Notes: generated from the sequence alone by a model not told the origin. A stretch of DNA of 64,000 nt from Pseudoxanthomonas sp. YR558 (GCF_900116385.1 NZ_FPCI01000002.1:868001-932000), one strand, 5' to 3'; counted from the first letter of the stretch, positions 20,357-32,023 are shown. Translations and numbers: made by a program.

Positions 20357-23300
20357 ATGCCCACGCCGCTGCGCCGCCGCCTGCGCCTGGCCCGCCGGGG
20401 TGCCGTTTACGGCATCGCGGTCGTGCTCGTGTGCATGGCCGTGGTGCTCGGCATCGCCAGCCAGGTGTTGCCGCTGGCCGAGCGCCACCCGGATCGCATC
20501 GCAGCGTGGCTCAGCGAGCGCGCCGGCCGGCCGGTGGCCTTCGATGCGGTCAAGACGCAATGGACGCGGCGCGGCCCGCTGCTGCAGCTCGATGGCCTGC
20601 GCCTGGGCGAAGGCGATGCCGGCGTGCGCATCGGCCAGGCCGAAGTGCTGGTGTCGATGTACGGCGGACTGCTGCCAGGGCGTTCCTTCACCGAGCTGCG
20701 GCTGCGTGGCCTGGCGCTGACGCTGCAGCGCGGCGAAGACGGCAAGTGGTCGGTGCGTGGCCTGCCAGGCCAGCAGCAGGCCGGTGACGATCCGTTGCAG
20801 AGCCTGGAAGGGCTGGGCGAACTGCAGGTGATCGACGGCCGGCTCGCTATCGTGGCGCCTTCGTTGGGTTGGGATATCCAGGTGCCGGACATCGATCTCC
20901 GACTGCGCGTGCAAGGTGATCGCGTGCGTGCCGGGACCCGTGCCTGGATCCGCAAGGATGCGGCGCCGATCAATGTCGCGGTGGATTTCGATCGCAAGGC
21001 CGGCGATGGCCGCGCGTATCTCGACGTCGTGGCCGACGACATCGGCGCCTGGGCCCCCTTGCTGCGCTACGCCGGCGTGGTGGCCGAACGCGGCAACGGC
21101 CGCGTGCGCGCATGGACGGAATTGCGCCGCCATCGCGTGGTGCTGGTGACCGCCGACGCGCAGTTGCGCCAGGTGGGTCTGCGCGGCGCACCGCTGCCGG
21201 CATCCGCTGCGCCGACGCGCGTCGCGTTCGATCAGTTGGAAGGCCGCATGCGTTGGCGGCTTGTCCAGGGCGGTTGGCGTCTCGATGCGCCTCACCTGCG
21301 CGCGGGTAGTGCACCGGCAGTGCAGACGCTGGATGGCCTGGTGCTGGCCGGCGGTGCGCAATACGCGTTGCTCGCCGACGAAGTGGATGCCGCGCCGTTG
21401 TTCGCGGTGCTGGGCCTGAGCGATAAGGTCGATCCGGGCCTGCGCCGCTGGTTGGTCCAGGCGAAGCCGGGCGCACGGCTCGCACGGCTCGCGTTGTCGG
21501 GTCGTCGCGATGGCGCGATGCATGGTGAAGGCACGCTGCGCGACATTTCCTTCGCGGCCGTCGGCGATGCGCCGGGGCTCAGCGGGCTGGCGGGCGACTT
21601 CGATGGCGACGCGGCCGGGTTCCGGCTGAAGCTGGATCCGGCCTCGCGCATGCGCTTCGACTGGCCGAGCGGCTTCGCCGTCGTACACGACGTCAGGCTG
21701 CAGGGCGAGTTGGTGGGTTGGCGCGAAGGCCAGGGCTGGCGCGTGGGTACGCCCGCCCTTCAGGTTCAGGGCAAAGACTACGCCGCCGACGTGCGTGGCG
21801 GGATGTGGTTCCAGGGCGACGGCACGCGGCCGTGGATCGATCTGGCCGCCGATCTCGCAGATGCACCGGTACCGGTGGCGAAAGGATTCTGGATTCACCA
21901 CAAGATGTCCAAGGGTGCCGTGGACTGGTTGAACGGCGCGCTGGTCGGCGGCACGGTCCGCGATGGCCGCGCGATCGTGACCGGCGATCTGGACGACTGG
22001 CCCTTCACCCGTCAGAACGGTCGGTTCGAAGCGGTGGCGCGCATCGAAGGCGGACAGTTCAAGTTCCAGCACGAGTGGCCGCAGGTGGAGCAGGTGCATG
22101 GCGACATCGCCTTCATCGGCAACGGCTTCCAGTTGAAGGGCCGTGGCGTACTGGCGGATGTCGCGATTCCCGCCTTCGAGGCCGGTATCGCCGATTTCGG
22201 CGCGGGCGACCTGAAGATCACCGCGCGTACCGATACCGATGCAGGCAAGCTGCTCGCGATGCTGCGGCAGAGTCCGCTGCACAAGACCTACGGCGACACG
22301 CTCGATCATCTGCAAGCGAAGGGACCGGTGGCGGCGACATTCGACCTGCTGCAGCCGCTGCATGCCGACGAACAGGCGCGCAAGAAGCTCGCCGGCACCG
22401 TGGAGTTGAAGGGCGCGCAGCTGGCGGAGAAACGCTGGGACCTGGTGTTCGACAATGTCCGCGGCAAGGCGAAGTACGACGATGGCGGATTCGCGTCCGG
22501 TCCGTTGCAGGTGATGCACGACGGACAGGCAGGCGTACTCGGCCTGCGCGCGGGCAGCGGCACGCGCGATCGCAACCAGGCGTTCGAAGCCGACCTGACC
22601 GCCGTCGTGGATGCCGACCGCCTGCTCGACCGCGCGCCCGAAGTGGCTTGGCTCAAGCCGTACATGGACGGGCGCTCTTCCTGGACGGTGGGCGTGAACA
22701 TTCCGCGCACGCCGACCGGGAAGCCAGAAGCACCCACGCAGCTCAACCTCACCTCCGATCTTGTAGGCACGGCGATGAGCCTGCCGGCGCCGTTGCGCAA
22801 GGCAGCGACCGCGCCGCTGCAGACGACGGTGCGCGCGCCGCTGCCGATGGGCAGCGGGCAGATCGATGTGGCGTTCGGCGACCTGCTCGCACTGCGTGCC
22901 CGCGCCAGCAACGGACAGACCGGCGTGCGCGTCGTGCTGGGCAGCGATGAAGTGAAGGAGGCCGCGCCTGCGTCGGGGCTGATCGCCACCGGTCGTGCCG
23001 GTACGCTGGATGCGATGGAATGGGTGGCGCTGGCCAAGGGCGGTGGCGAAGGCGATTCGCTGCCGCTGCGGCATATCGACATCACCGCCGAACGCTTGCT
23101 GATGATCGGTTCCGTGTTCCCCGATACGCGATTGCAACTGGCGCCCGCGCAACAGGCGCTGGCCGTGTCGCTGGATGGCGACGCGCTGTCCGGGGCGCTG
23201 CTCGTGCCCGATGCGAAGGGCGCGGCGATCGCCGGCAAGCTGGCGCGCGTGCACTGGCGCAAAGCGCCTGCCATCGACACGGGCGCCGCCGCCGCGACCG

Positions 23301-24187
23301 CACGTGGCATGACCGACGACATCAATCCGGCCGAGATTCCGCCGTTGTCGCTGGATATCGAAGACCTTCGTTTCGGCGATGCGAGCCTCGGCGCGGCCAA
23401 GCTACGTACGCGCCAGCAGGCCGATGGCATGCACATCGACCAGTTGCAGCTCCGCTCACCTGGTCAGCACATCGACGTGAGCGGACAGTGGACCGGCATG
23501 GGCGAGGCGGCGCGCACCCGTTTCAACGCCGACGTGAAAAGCGAGAACTTCGGCGTGCTGCTCGACGACCTGGGATTGGGCGACCGCGTCGGCGGCGGCC
23601 ATGGCCAGATCACCGCGCAGGCCGGCTGGCCGGGCAGTCCGGCAGCATTCCGCCTGGCTTCGCTGGAGGGCAGCGTGAAGCTCGCCGCGCGCGATGGCCA
23701 CTTGCTGGAAGTAGAGCCCGGTGCGGGTCGCGTGCTCGGCCTGCTGAGCGTGGCGGAAGTGCGCCGCCGCCTGATGCTCGATTTCAGCGACTTCTTCTCG
23801 AAGGGCTTCGCGTTCAACCGCATCGATGGCGACATCCGCATCGCCGGCGGGCTGGCGCGCAGCGACAACCTGGTGATCGACGGCCCTGCGGCCGAGATCC
23901 AGATCCGCGGCGACACCGATCTGCGCAGCGAACGTTTCGACCAGACCGTCGACGTGAAACCCAAGTCCGCCAACGTGCTGACCGCCGTCGGTGCCGTCGC
24001 CGGCGGCCCGATCGGCGCGGCGGTGGGCGCGGTGGCCAATGCGGTGCTGAAGAAACCGCTGGCCGAGATGGGCGCGAAGACCTACCGCGTCACCGGGCCC
24101 TGGAAGTCGCCGAAGGTCGAAGTGGTCGGCCGCGAGCAGTCGCGCGTCGTGAACGACGACCGCAACGCCGCCGCCGGCGCTCCCTGA
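20357..24187 (+). CDS. yhdP: YhdP, AsmA-like phospholipid transport protein
   Basis: 1276 aa, normal for YhdP. One N-terminal TM anchor (about 14-37), then a very long periplasmic beta-rich region, and the AsmA-like C-terminal domain ([40 protein letters not shown], then [14 protein letters not shown]). YhdP, TamB and YdbH form bridges that carry phospholipid from the inner to the outer membrane in E. coli. The position between rng and tldD is the conserved one. Confidence 0.93.
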   Translation: MPTPLRRRLRLARRGAVYGIAVVLVCMAVVLGIASQVLPLAERHPDRIAAWLSERAGRPVAFDAVKTQWTRRGPLLQLDGLRLGEGDAGVRIGQAEVLVSMYGGLLPGRSFTELRLRGLALTLQRGEDGKWSVRGLPGQQQAGDDPLQSLEGLGELQVIDGRLAIVAPSLGWDIQVPDIDLRLRVQGDRVRAGTRAWIRKDAAPINVAVDFDRKAGDGRAYLDVVADDIGAWAPLLRYAGVVAERGNGRVRAWTELRRHRVVLVTADAQLRQVGLRGAPLPASAAPTRVAFDQLEGRMRWRLVQGGWRLDAPHLRAGSAPAVQTLDGLVLAGGAQYALLADEVDAAPLFAVLGLSDKVDPGLRRWLVQAKPGARLARLALSGRRDGAMHGEGTLRDISFAAVGDAPGLSGLAGDFDGDAAGFRLKLDPASRMRFDWPSGFAVVHDVRLQGELVGWREGQGWRVGTPALQVQGKDYAADVRGGMWFQGDGTRPWIDLAADLADAPVPVAKGFWIHHKMSKGAVDWLNGALVGGTVRDGRAIVTGDLDDWPFTRQNGRFEAVARIEGGQFKFQHEWPQVEQVHGDIAFIGNGFQLKGRGVLADVAIPAFEAGIADFGAGDLKITARTDTDAGKLLAMLRQSPLHKTYGDTLDHLQAKGPVAATFDLLQPLHADEQARKKLAGTVELKGAQLAEKRWDLVFDNVRGKAKYDDGGFASGPLQVMHDGQAGVLGLRAGSGTRDRNQAFEADLTAVVDADRLLDRAPEVAWLKPYMDGRSSWTVGVNIPRTPTGKPEAPTQLNLTSDLVGTAMSLPAPLRKAATAPLQTTVRAPLPMGSGQIDVAFGDLLALRARASNGQTGVRVVLGSDEVKEAAPASGLIATGRAGTLDAMEWVALAKGGGEGDSLPLRHIDITAERLLMIGSVFPDTRLQLAPAQQALAVSLDGDALSGALLVPDAKGAAIAGKLARVHWRKAPAIDTGAAAATARGMTDDINPAEIPPLSLDIEDLRFGDASLGAAKLRTRQQADGMHIDQLQLRSPGQHIDVSGQWTGMGEAARTRFNADVKSENFGVLLDDLGLGDRVGGGHGQITAQAGWPGSPAAFRLASLEGSVKLAARDGHLLEVEPGAGRVLGLLSVAEVRRRLMLDFSDFFSKGFAFNRIDGDIRIAGGLARSDNLVIDGPAAEIQIRGDTDLRSERFDQTVDVKPKSANVLTAVGAVAGGPIGAAVGAVANAVLKKPLAEMGAKTYRVTGPWKSPKVEVVGREQSRVVNDDRNAAAGAP

Positions 24188-24239
24188 ACCGGCCCGACGC
24201 GCGGCGTCCTTGCCGTTGCCGTCCTCCACCCCCATTGTG

Positions 24240-25688
24240 ATGTCCATGACCCTGCCGATCGCCCTCGCCGAATCCCGCCTCCTTCTGCCTGCCGGCCTGG
24301 CCTCGTCCAGCCTGGATCGCGCGTTCGGTGCCCTGCTGGGGCCCGGCGTCGATTTCGGCGACCTGTATTTCCAGCACGCACGCCGCGAGAGCTGGACGGT
24401 CGAGGACGGTATCGTCAAGGATGGTGCGCATTCCATCGAACAGGGTGTCGGTGTTCGCGCGATCTCCGGTGAGAAGACCGGCTTCGCTTACTCCGACGAC
24501 ATCAACGCGCAAGCTTTGCTGGGCGCGGCGAAATCGGCACGTGCCATCGCACGCGACGGTGCCGCGCATGCGCCGCGCACGTTGGTGCGCAGCGAAGGCC
24601 GCGCGCTGTACACCAGCGACGATCCCATCGATGGGATGGACAACGAGGCCAAGGTCGAAGCGCTGCGCGCGGTGGACCGTTTCGTGCGCGCCGCCGACCC
24701 GCGCGTGCAGCAGGTCACGGTGAGCCTTGCGGGCGGCATCGACACGGTGCTGGTGGCGCGCAGCGATGGCGTGCTCGGCGCCGACGTGCGGCCGCTGGTG
24801 CGTCTCAACGTGCAGGTGATCGTGGAGCAGAACGGGCGCCGTGAATCCGGCTATGCCGGCATGGGCGGGCGCTACGGTTATGCGGAACTGTTCGCCGACG
24901 GCAAGCCCGAAGACCTCGCGCGCGAAGCGCTGCGCCAGGCGCTCGTGAACCTGGAGGCGATCGATGCGCCCGCCGGCATCATGCCGGTGGTGCTGGGCAG
25001 CGGCTGGCCCGGCGTACTGCTGCACGAAGCCGTCGGCCACGGCCTGGAAGGCGACTTCAACCGCAAGGGCACCAGCGTGTATGCCGGACGCATCGGCGAG
25101 CAGGTCGCGTCGAAGGGCGTCACCATCGTCGACGACGGCACGCTGCCGGGTCGCCGCGGTTCGCTCAACATCGACGACGAGGGAACGCCGACGAACTGCA
25201 CTACGCTGATCGAGGACGGCGTGCTGGTGGGCTACATGCAGGACTCGCTCAACGCGCGCCTGATGGGCGTAGCGCCGACCGGCAACGGCCGCCGCGAATC
25301 GTTCGCGCACCTGCCGATGCCGCGCATGACCAATACCTACATGCTGGCCGGGCAGCACGATCCGGAAGACATGATCCGTTCGGTGAAGAAGGGCCTGTAC
25401 GCGGTCAACTTCGGTGGCGGCCAGGTCGACATCACCAGCGGCAAATACGTCTTCTCCGCGACCGAGGCCTACCTGATCGAGGATGGCCGCATCACCGCGC
25501 CGGTGAAGGGCGCCACGTTGATCGGCAACGGACCGGAGACCATGCAGAAGGTGAAAATGGTCGGCCACGACCTGGCGCTCGACGCGGGTGTGGGCGTGTG
25601 CGGCAAGGACGGGCAGAGCGTGCCGGTAGGCGTGGGCCAACCGTCGTTGCTGATCGAAGGCCTGACAGTGGGTGGTACGAAGGCGTGA
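24240..25688 (+). CDS. tldD: Metalloprotease subunit TldD
   Basis: 482 aa. Zinc motif [12 protein letters not shown] with His262 and His266, the same numbering as E. coli TldD when ATG 24240 is used. That supports this start over a TTG at 24210. TldD is the catalytic half of the TldD-TldE (PmbA) heterodimer that degrades unfolded peptides and matures microcins and CcdA. The partner pmbA lies 0.7 kb downstream with yjgA between. Confidence 0.96.
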   Translation: MSMTLPIALAESRLLLPAGLASSSLDRAFGALLGPGVDFGDLYFQHARRESWTVEDGIVKDGAHSIEQGVGVRAISGEKTGFAYSDDINAQALLGAAKSARAIARDGAAHAPRTLVRSEGRALYTSDDPIDGMDNEAKVEALRAVDRFVRAADPRVQQVTVSLAGGIDTVLVARSDGVLGADVRPLVRLNVQVIVEQNGRRESGYAGMGGRYGYAELFADGKPEDLAREALRQALVNLEAIDAPAGIMPVVLGSGWPGVLLHEAVGHGLEGDFNRKGTSVYAGRIGEQVASKGVTIVDDGTLPGRRGSLNIDDEGTPTNCTTLIEDGVLVGYMQDSLNARLMGVAPTGNGRRESFAHLPMPRMTNTYMLAGQHDPEDMIRSVKKGLYAVNFGGGQVDITSGKYVFSATEAYLIEDGRITAPVKGATLIGNGPETMQKVKMVGHDLALDAGVGVCGKDGQSVPVGVGQPSLLIEGLTVGGTKA

Positions 25689-25711
25689 AGCCGCGTCGCG
25701 ACGCGATGCCT

Positions 25712-26263
25712 TCAGTCTTCCTCGCCCGCTTCGTCGTCGTGACCGGGGACCGAGAGGGCGTCTTTGATCTCGCGGAACAGTTCGCGGAACGCACGCGGCG
25801 GTTTGTTCTTGGCGCGCTCGTCGGTGGCGTTGCGCACCAACTGGCGAAGCTTCTGACGATCGGCCGTGGGGAACTCGCCCAGCAGCTCCGCCAGCGCATC
25901 GTCACCCCCGGACAGCAGGCGGTCGCGCCACTGTTCGGCACGGTGCAGCAGGGCCGTCTCGCGGCGCGCGGCTTCGCCGCCTTCGTCCATCGCGTCGCGG
26001 ATCGCTTCCAGTACGTCGTCCTCTTCCCGCCGCATCTGCTTGGCGAGGAATTGAAGCTGGCGTTTGTGGGCGATGTGCGAGGTGATGCGCTGCGTTTCCA
26101 CGATGTGCGGCATCAGCTCTTCCGGAATCGGCAGGCGCGCCAGTTGCGCGGCCGGCAGCGCCACCAGCTTCTCGGCCAGGCTGCGGATCTCCAGGGCTTC
26201 GCCCCGCTGCTGGGTGCGGCTCGGGCCAAGGAATTCGCCGGTTTCGGGGTCGCGTCCGCGCAT
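25712..26263 (-). CDS. yjgA: 50S-associated assembly factor YjgA (DUF615)
   Basis: 183 aa. ATG 26263 ([18 protein letters not shown]), with GAGG about 9 nt upstream; a longer open frame runs back through pmbA but is a shadow. DUF615/DarP features: [35 protein letters not shown] and a charged RNA-binding C-terminus ending DDEAGEED. It associates with pre-50S particles during ribosome assembly. It is convergent with tldD and divergent from pmbA, as the yjgA-pmbA pair is in E. coli. Confidence 0.93.
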   Translation of the reverse strand: MRGRDPETGEFLGPSRTQQRGEALEIRSLAEKLVALPAAQLARLPIPEELMPHIVETQRITSHIAHKRQLQFLAKQMRREEDDVLEAIRDAMDEGGEAARRETALLHRAEQWRDRLLSGGDDALAELLGEFPTADRQKLRQLVRNATDERAKNKPPRAFRELFREIKDALSVPGHDDEAGEED

Positions 26264-26359
26264 GGTGAAGCCTCTCTTTCGCTCCCGCATCGCGCGGGAG
26301 CCTGACCAGGGTACCGATCCGGCGCCACGGCGCGGATCACAGGACACAAGGATAAAGCA

Positions 26360-27718
26360 TTGAACGCCACCCTCCCGACCACCGCCGACGACAGCCTCGC
26401 AAGGCTCGAACGCCTGGAATCGCTGTCGCAGCGCCTGCTGGCGCGTGCGAAGGCGTCCGGCGCCACCCAGGCGGAAGTGAGCTGCAGCGAAGAGACCGGG
26501 CTCAACGTCAATGTGCGGCTGGGTGATGTGGAGACGGTGGAATCCACCCGCGACCGCGGCATCGGCGTGACCGTCTACTTCGGCCAGCGCAAGGGCAGCG
26601 CCAGCACCGCGGACCTGCGCGAGGAGAGCCTGGAGGCGACGGTGGCGCAGGCCTGCGCGATCGCGCGCTTCACCGAGGACGACGAAGCCGCCGGCCTGGC
26701 CGACGCGGCGCTGATGGCCCGTGAGTTCCCCGACCTGGATGTGTGGCACCCGTGGGCGCTGGACATGGATCAGGCTGTGGATCTGGCGCTCGCCTGCGAG
26801 GCGGCGGGCCGCGACCTGGACGCGCGCATCGCCAACTCGGACGGCGCCTCGGTCGGCAGTGGCGAAAGCCTGTCCGTGTACGCGAACTCGCACGGCTTCA
26901 TCGGCCGCGAACGCGAGACCCAGCACACTCTCGGTTGCGCGCTGATCGCCGGTCAGGGCGATGCCATGCAGCGCGACGGCTGGTACAGCACCGCGCTGTC
27001 GCACCTGGCGCTCGAGGCGCCGGACGCCATCGGGCGCAAGGCTGCCGAGCGCACGCTGTCCCGCCTGCAGCCGCGCTCGCTGGCTACTGGCCAGCATCCG
27101 GTCCTCTTCTCCGCAGAAGTAGCACGTTCGCTCGTGGGCCACCTGCTCGGCGCGGTGTCGGGCGGCGCGCTGTACCGACGCGCCAGTTTCTTGCTGGATC
27201 AAGTGGGCCAGCGGATCTTCCCTGAGTGGTTCGCCATCGAAGAGCTTCCCTTACTCCGGCATGGGCTGCGCTCGGCGGCGTTCGACGCCGAAGGCGTGGC
27301 GACGAAGCGCTCGCATATCGTTCGCGATGGCGTACTGGAGCGCTACCTGCTGGGCAGCTATTCGGCGCGCAAGCTGGGCCTGCAGACCACCGGCAACGCC
27401 GGCGGCGTGCACAATCTGCAGGTGAAGGCGAACGCGGGCGGCTTCGACGAACTGCTTGCGGGCATGCGGACCGGCCTGCTGGTCACCGAGCTGATGGGGC
27501 AGGGCGTGAACGGCGTGACCGGCGACTACTCGCGCGGTGCGGCGGGCTTCTGGGTCGAGGATGGCGCCATCGCCTACCCGGTCGACGGCATCACCATCGC
27601 CGGCAATCTCAAGGACATCTTCGCGGGCATCGAGGCCGTGGGTACTGACGTCGATCGCCGCTCGCACGTGGCCATCGGTTCGGTCCTGGTCGGTCGCATG
27701 ACAGTAGCGGGCGAGTGA
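26360..27718 (+). CDS. pmbA: TldE/PmbA, non-catalytic partner of TldD
   Basis: 452 aa from TTG 26360 (AAGGAT 8-13 nt upstream). PmbA hallmarks: [50 protein letters not shown] and the C-terminal [17 protein letters not shown]. It lacks the HExxxH zinc site, as expected for TldE. It pairs with TldD. Confidence 0.95.
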   Translation: MNATLPTTADDSLARLERLESLSQRLLARAKASGATQAEVSCSEETGLNVNVRLGDVETVESTRDRGIGVTVYFGQRKGSASTADLREESLEATVAQACAIARFTEDDEAAGLADAALMAREFPDLDVWHPWALDMDQAVDLALACEAAGRDLDARIANSDGASVGSGESLSVYANSHGFIGRERETQHTLGCALIAGQGDAMQRDGWYSTALSHLALEAPDAIGRKAAERTLSRLQPRSLATGQHPVLFSAEVARSLVGHLLGAVSGGALYRRASFLLDQVGQRIFPEWFAIEELPLLRHGLRSAAFDAEGVATKRSHIVRDGVLERYLLGSYSARKLGLQTTGNAGGVHNLQVKANAGGFDELLAGMRTGLLVTELMGQGVNGVTGDYSRGAAGFWVEDGAIAYPVDGITIAGNLKDIFAGIEAVGTDVDRRSHVAIGSVLVGRMTVAGE

Positions 27719-27835
27719 TCGCAGGTTGGGGGAAACCCTGACCGAAACCGTCCCTGATTCCCGTTATCCTTGCCGAGGGGTACCCGTAGCGCAGCCACGG
27801 GGCCCGACCACCGCATCCATTCCGGGGAAACTTGC

Positions 27836-28213
27836 ATGAGCGAATTCGAGAACGTCACCGCACCGCCGCCGCCGCCTTCGGGCGCCGCGCCGCAGGAAGA
27901 CCGCACCATTGCCCTACTGACGCACCTGTCGGGCATCCTCTTTGGCTTCATCGTGCCGTTGATCATCTGGCTGGTGAACAAGGACAAGACGGACAAGGGC
28001 TGGTTGAACGACCAGGCCATCGAGTCGTTGAATTTCCAGATCACCGTCTTCATCGCCTTCGTGATCTCGTGGATCCTGGCGTTCGTCCTGATCGGCCTGC
28101 TGCTGATGCCGCTGATCGGCATCGCGAACCTGGTGCTGTGCATCATCGCGGGCATGAAGGCGAACAACGGCGAGGCCTACCGCTACCCGTTCGCGCTGCG
28201 CCTGATCAAATAA
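27836..28213 (+). CDS. DUF4870 (Tic20-like) membrane protein
   Basis: 125 aa. A proline-rich N-terminus (TAPPPPPSGAAPQ), then the DUF4870 signature LLTHLSGILFGFIVPLIIWL, KGWLNDQAIESLNFQIT and three or four TM helices. Function is unknown. The frame opens upstream, but ATG 27836 starts the conserved part. A strong terminator follows. Confidence 0.9.
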   Translation: MSEFENVTAPPPPPSGAAPQEDRTIALLTHLSGILFGFIVPLIIWLVNKDKTDKGWLNDQAIESLNFQITVFIAFVISWILAFVLIGLLLMPLIGIANLVLCIIAGMKANNGEAYRYPFALRLIK

Positions 28214-28234
28214 GCGTCACGCGTATCGCCCATG

Positions 28235-28261
28235 AAAAAGCCCGGCATCGCCGGGCTTTTT
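28235..28261. terminator. Bidirectional terminator between DUF4870 gene and ispA
   Basis: AAAAA then GCCCGGC (28240-28246), loop ATC, GCCGGGC (28250-28256) then TTTTT (28257-28261). U runs on both strands serve the convergent genes. Confidence 0.9.
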
Positions 28262-28281
28262 CTATGCGCGCGCCGCGTCGT

Positions 28282-29160
28282 TCAATGCGCGCGCCGCACC
28301 GTCAGTTCACCCAACGCGCGCAAGGCATCGGCGCGCGTGTCGTACGGCGCCAGCGCGGCCTGCATCGTGGCAGCGAGTTCTTCCAGTTTCGTCTTCGCTC
28401 CGTCCATGCCCAGCAACGCGGGATACGTGGACTTGGCCTGTGCCTGGTCCTTGCCGGCGGTCTTGCCGAGCTGTTCGGAGCTGGCCTCGATGTCGAGGAT
28501 GTCGTCGCGGACCTGGAAGGCCAGGCCCAGCGCCGTGGCGAACGCGTCCAGGTGCGCCAGTGTGTCGGGCCCGACAGTGCCGGCCAACGCGCCCATCCGC
28601 ACGGACGCGCGGATCAAGGCGCCGGTCTTCAACGCATGCATGCGTTCCAGCGCATCGAGCGTCTGCACCGTGCCGGTGGCGTCGATGTCCAGCGCCTGCC
28701 CGCCGCACATGCCGGCCGCGCCCGAAGCTTGCGCGAGCGCTGCCAGCCAGTCCACGCGGCGCGCGGCCGAGGCGGGCGCGGAGGCCAGCACTTCGAAGGC
28801 GCGCGTCTGCAAGGCATCGCCGGCCAGGATCGCCGTGGCTTCGTCGAAAGCGATATGGACCGTGGGCTTGCCGCGACGCAGGTCGTCGTCGTCCATCGCC
28901 GGCAGGTCGTCGTGGACCAGCGAATACGCGTGGATCAGCTCCACCGCCAGCGCGGGCGCGTGCAGGTCGGCTTCGTCGGCGCCGACCAACGTACCGGTCG
29001 CGTAGACGAGCAGGGCGCGCATGCGCTTGCCGCCCCCGAGGACCGCATGGCGCATCGCCTGGTGCAGGCGTTGCGGCGCGGCATCTGCCGGCGGAAGCGC
29101 GCGGTCGAGGTGGTCTTCCAGGCCCGCCGCCCAGGCGGCGAAGCGGGGATCAGCGGCCAT
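28282..29160 (-). CDS. ispA: Farnesyl diphosphate synthase
   Basis: 292 aa, class I trans-prenyltransferase. First Asp-rich motif [10 protein letters not shown], second motif [10 protein letters not shown], and [11 protein letters not shown] near the N-terminus. It condenses isopentenyl diphosphate with dimethylallyl and geranyl diphosphates, supplying UppS and quinone pathways. It overlaps xseB by 11 nt. Whether the product is C15 or also C20 cannot be told with certainty. Confidence 0.95.
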   Translation of the reverse strand: MAADPRFAAWAAGLEDHLDRALPPADAAPQRLHQAMRHAVLGGGKRMRALLVYATGTLVGADEADLHAPALAVELIHAYSLVHDDLPAMDDDDLRRGKPTVHIAFDEATAILAGDALQTRAFEVLASAPASAARRVDWLAALAQASGAAGMCGGQALDIDATGTVQTLDALERMHALKTGALIRASVRMGALAGTVGPDTLAHLDAFATALGLAFQVRDDILDIEASSEQLGKTAGKDQAQAKSTYPALLGMDGAKTKLEELAATMQAALAPYDTRADALRALGELTVRRAH

Positions 29161-29410
29161 CGGGCGCCGGGGCGAAGGGCTCGCCGTTCTCGGGCTGCTC
29201 GGGATCGCTCAACAGCCTGACCCGCAGTTCGGCCTGCTCCAGCGCGGTCTGGCACTGCCGGTACAGGCCCACGCCGCGCTCGTAGGCGGCGAGCGATTCT
29301 TCCAGGCTCATGTCGCCGTGTTCCATCTTGTCGACCAGCTTCTCCAACTCGTCCAGCGATTGCTCGAAGTGGGCGACGGGGGAGGCGTCCGGGGTGTTCT
29401 TCTTGGCCAT
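29150..29410 (-). CDS. xseB: Exodeoxyribonuclease VII small subunit
   Basis: 86 aa from ATG 29410 ([20 protein letters not shown]). The coiled-coil signature [28 protein letters not shown] is complete (given here in two parts as [20 protein letters not shown] then AYERGVGL). XseB forms the multi-subunit tail on XseA for bidirectional single-strand DNA digestion. xseA is not in the window. The ispA start lies inside its last codons. Confidence 0.95.
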   Translation of the reverse strand: MAKKNTPDASPVAHFEQSLDELEKLVDKMEHGDMSLEESLAAYERGVGLYRQCQTALEQAELRVRLLSDPEQPENGEPFAPAPDGR

Positions 29411-29454
29411 GCGACAAGTGTGGGGATCGACTCCTGCCAGGTCAACGCGGGGCG

Positions 29455-30750
29455 TCAGCCACGCTGCCAGGCGAGGCGGGCGCCCTGCGTGCGCAACCAC
29501 GCATCGCCGTCCGCTGAAAGCACGAGGTCGCCAGCGGCCCACAGGGCGTCCTGGTGCCACAGCAGCGGCAGCTGGCGGCGTTCCCACGGCGGAACGCCGA
29601 GCGACTGCAGGACGTCCTTCAAGGCATGCGTGTGCATTCGCCCGGGCAGCGTGATCCGTTCGCCACCTTGCCGTGCCGTGAGGGTCAGCGACATGTCGAA
29701 GCCACTGCTGCTACCCTCCAGGCTGAGTTGGCCGCCATCGGGCAGCGTGTACGGTGCGCTGCCATCCCAGGCGGCCTGCCAGTCTTCCGGCAATGCGGGC
29801 CGCTGGCGTTCCGCATGCAGCAGGTCGCGCCAGCGCCGCACGACGGCGTCCTGCCAGGCGAACGACGCCTGCGCGTCCGCGCGGGCACCGAGCAGGTGCG
29901 CTTCGATCTGCGCGATACCTTCGGCGGGCAACGGCGGCAGCGACAAGGTATCGATCCAGCGCCGCAAGAGGCGCGCACGCTGTGCCGGATCCGATGCGCG
30001 AAGGCGCTCAATGCGCAGTGCGGCGGGGTCTGCGGTGGCCGCGTCCGCGAGCAGTCGGGCATCGTGGTGGGCCAGCAGGTCGGCGGTATCCGCGTTCAGC
30101 GCCGCGCTGCGTGCGAAAGCGGCAGCGGCATGCGGCCAGCGCCGCGCCAGCAGCGGTAGCACCTCGTGGCGGAGGAAGTTGCGATCGAGTTCGGTCTGCG
30201 CGTTGCTGGGGTCCTCGATCCATGCCAGCCCACGCGCACGCGCGTATGCCTGCAGATCGTCGCGCGGTGTTTCCAGCAGTGGCCGCCACAGCCAGCCGGG
30301 GCCGAACGCGCGCCATGGGCGCATGGCGGCCAGGCCGTCGGGGCCAGAGGCGCGCAGGGCGCGGAGCAGGAACGTTTCGGCCTGGTCGTCGCGATGGTGC
30401 GCGGTGGCCAGGATGTCGCCGTCCGCCATTGTCTCGACGAATGCTGCGTGGCGTGCGGCGCGTGCGGCGGCCTCGGGGCCGTTACCTTGTCGGTCTACCC
30501 GGACGCGCGCAATGCGCAGCGGCACATCGAGCGTACGACAGACCTGCGCGCAGTGTTCGGCCCAGGCGTCGGCTTCGTCCATCAGGCCGTGATGGACGTG
30601 CAGCGCACACAAGCCCCGGTCGCGGATCGCCATATCGGCGGCGAACCGGTGTAACAGCACGGTGGAATCCCGCCCGCCACTGAAGGCCACCCGGACGCGA
30701 CCCGCCGTCGGGGCAGGCAACAGGTCCAGCGATGTGGATGCCGCGTCCAT
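29455..30750 (-). CDS. tilS: tRNA(Ile)-lysidine synthase
   Basis: 431 aa. PP-loop SGGRDS at 24-29, [33 protein letters not shown] and the C-terminal TilS domain. It modifies C34 of the AUA-reading tRNA-Ile to lysidine. A TAGCAT hexamer lies 6 nt upstream of ATG, suggesting a leaderless mRNA. The gap to xseB is 44 nt. Confidence 0.95.
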   Translation of the reverse strand: MDAASTSLDLLPAPTAGRVRVAFSGGRDSTVLLHRFAADMAIRDRGLCALHVHHGLMDEADAWAEHCAQVCRTLDVPLRIARVRVDRQGNGPEAAARAARHAAFVETMADGDILATAHHRDDQAETFLLRALRASGPDGLAAMRPWRAFGPGWLWRPLLETPRDDLQAYARARGLAWIEDPSNAQTELDRNFLRHEVLPLLARRWPHAAAAFARSAALNADTADLLAHHDARLLADAATADPAALRIERLRASDPAQRARLLRRWIDTLSLPPLPAEGIAQIEAHLLGARADAQASFAWQDAVVRRWRDLLHAERQRPALPEDWQAAWDGSAPYTLPDGGQLSLEGSSSGFDMSLTLTARQGGERITLPGRMHTHALKDVLQSLGVPPWERRQLPLLWHQDALWAAGDLVLSADGDAWLRTQGARLAWQRG

Positions 30751-30756
30751 GCCCGC

Positions 30757-30762
30757 ATGCTA
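30757..30762 (-). promoter_or_regulatory. -10-like element giving a leaderless tilS transcript
   Basis: TAGCAT on the minus strand at 30762-30757, then 6 nt, then the ATG at 30750; the predicted +1 is the A of ATG. It matches consensus at 4 of 6. Confidence 0.35.
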
Positions 30763-30879
30763 GCGGTGATGCGCGCCGCACGGGAAACTCTGTGATGGGC
30801 GTTGGAGTTTTCGGATGTGTTGACGGAATCTGAACCGGTTCGCCGCGAACATGGCGCGGACCGTCCCACAGGAGCCTCC

Positions 30880-31809
30880 GTGAATCCGACCGCCGACAGC
30901 GAACGCGCCCGCCAGCACACGCTGGACCGCTATCACGCCCTCGACACGCTGCCCAGTACGGCCTACGACGACCTGGTCGCGCTGGCGGCCGCGATCTGCG
31001 GCACGCCGATCGCCGTGGTGTCGTTGATCGATCGCGAGCGCCAGTGGTTCAAGGCCAGGATCGGCCTGGACGATCACGAGACCACGCGCGACACCGCCGT
31101 CTGCGACCATGCAATCAAGCGACCTGGCGAATTGCTCGAAATCCCCGACCTGGCGGAAGACAGCCGCTTTGCCGGCTTCCCCATCGTCACGGGCGATGTG
31201 AAGGCGCGGTTCTACGCCGGCATGCCGCTGGTCGCCCACAGCGGCGAGGCGCTAGGGACCGTATGTGTGGTGGATACCCAGCCCCGTCAGTTGAATAACC
31301 AGCAGAAAGCATCGCTGCGGGCGCTCGCGCGGATCACCGCGACGCTGCTGGACACTCATCGCGCGCAGCACGAAGGGCAGGCACTGGTCGCGCTAAGGGG
31401 CTCTGATGCGGCGCCTGTGGTCGCCGAGGCCTATACCGTTGTGCTCATCGAAGTGCAGGGCATGGCCGAAGCGGGGCGTCGCCTGGGCGAACGCGCGCTC
31501 GAGAAAACGCTGCAAGGGCTGGAACCCGTGTTCGACGCCTGCCTGCGTCATGAATCGGGCGATCATGTCAGCCGGGTCACCGACAGCGCGGAGTTCGTCG
31601 TGCTGCTGAAGGGCGCCGATGTCGAGGCGCGCATCGATGCGTTGCGGGCCGCCGCGCGTCTGGCGGGGCATCGCAACGCGCTGGTGCTGCTGGTCGGCGC
31701 TGCGGCGTCGGCGAGCGCGGACGATGCCCTGCTGCAGGTCTATCTACGTGCCGAAGAGGCCCTCAGCCTGCAGAAAGACGCGTTGGCCAGTGGTCGCCAG
31801 GCGGCCTGA
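30880..31809 (+). CDS. GAF-domain protein with a degenerate GGDEF domain
   Basis: 309 aa from GTG 30880, with GGAG 5 nt upstream; a longer frame from 30802 has no ribosome site. Residues about 12-155 are a GAF domain of the type that precedes diguanylate cyclases and kinases (GTPIAVVSLIDRERQWFKAR, FYAGMPLVAHSGEALGTVCV). Residues about 176-300 resemble GGDEF, but the signature is DSAEF (235-239) instead of GG(D/E)EF and no RxxD site is seen. It should not make cyclic di-GMP. It may be a sensor or a GTP or dinucleotide binder (inference). It is a single gene, divergent from tilS. Confidence 0.82.
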   Translation: MNPTADSERARQHTLDRYHALDTLPSTAYDDLVALAAAICGTPIAVVSLIDRERQWFKARIGLDDHETTRDTAVCDHAIKRPGELLEIPDLAEDSRFAGFPIVTGDVKARFYAGMPLVAHSGEALGTVCVVDTQPRQLNNQQKASLRALARITATLLDTHRAQHEGQALVALRGSDAAPVVAEAYTVVLIEVQGMAEAGRRLGERALEKTLQGLEPVFDACLRHESGDHVSRVTDSAEFVVLLKGADVEARIDALRAAARLAGHRNALVLLVGAAASASADDALLQVYLRAEEALSLQKDALASGRQAA

Positions 31810-31815
31810 CCGCGC

Positions 31816-32004
31816 TCAACGCACCTGCTGCAGGATGACGATCAGCGCCGCGATCCAGCACGTGCTGACGAACAACCCGAGCACGAGGTGTTGGCTCACG
31901 CCGGTGCGATGGAAGCGCCAGTGGTTGACGCCCAGCGCAACCAGGACCGGCAACGTGAACAGTACGGTAGGCAACAGCCACCAGGGCAACGAGAGCAGGT
32001 CCAT
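31816..32004 (-). CDS. 62-aa two-TM membrane protein, FNR-type promoter
   Basis: 62 aa (MDLLSLPWWLLPTVLFTLPV...ILQQVR). Two hydrophobic helices flank a short basic loop (NHWRFHRTGVSQH) with three His. GGGAGG lies 7-8 nt before the ATG, which supports expression. A TTGAT-N4-ATCAA box and a -10 at the exact class-II spacing sit upstream, so induction under low oxygen is likely. No family is recognised. A small subunit or accessory factor of an oxygen-linked membrane system is possible but unproven. Confidence 0.75.
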   Translation of the reverse strand: MDLLSLPWWLLPTVLFTLPVLVALGVNHWRFHRTGVSQHLVLGLFVSTCWIAALIVILQQVR

Positions 32005-32023
32005 GACGGTCCTCCCTTCGGGC

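Noticed and set aside
20195-23254. Minus-strand open frame of 1019 codons opposite yhdP
   Set aside because: Low-complexity His/Arg/Gln-rich antisense shadow of yhdP, with no domain.
25692-25705. 14-bp palindrome CGCGTCGCGACGCG between tldD and yjgA
   Set aside because: Such CG-only palindromes are expected in this base composition, and there is no U run, so it is not called a terminator.
25712-27202. Long minus-strand open frame of 496 codons through pmbA
   Set aside because: Only its last 183 codons match a family (YjgA); the rest is antisense to pmbA, typical of GC-rich DNA.
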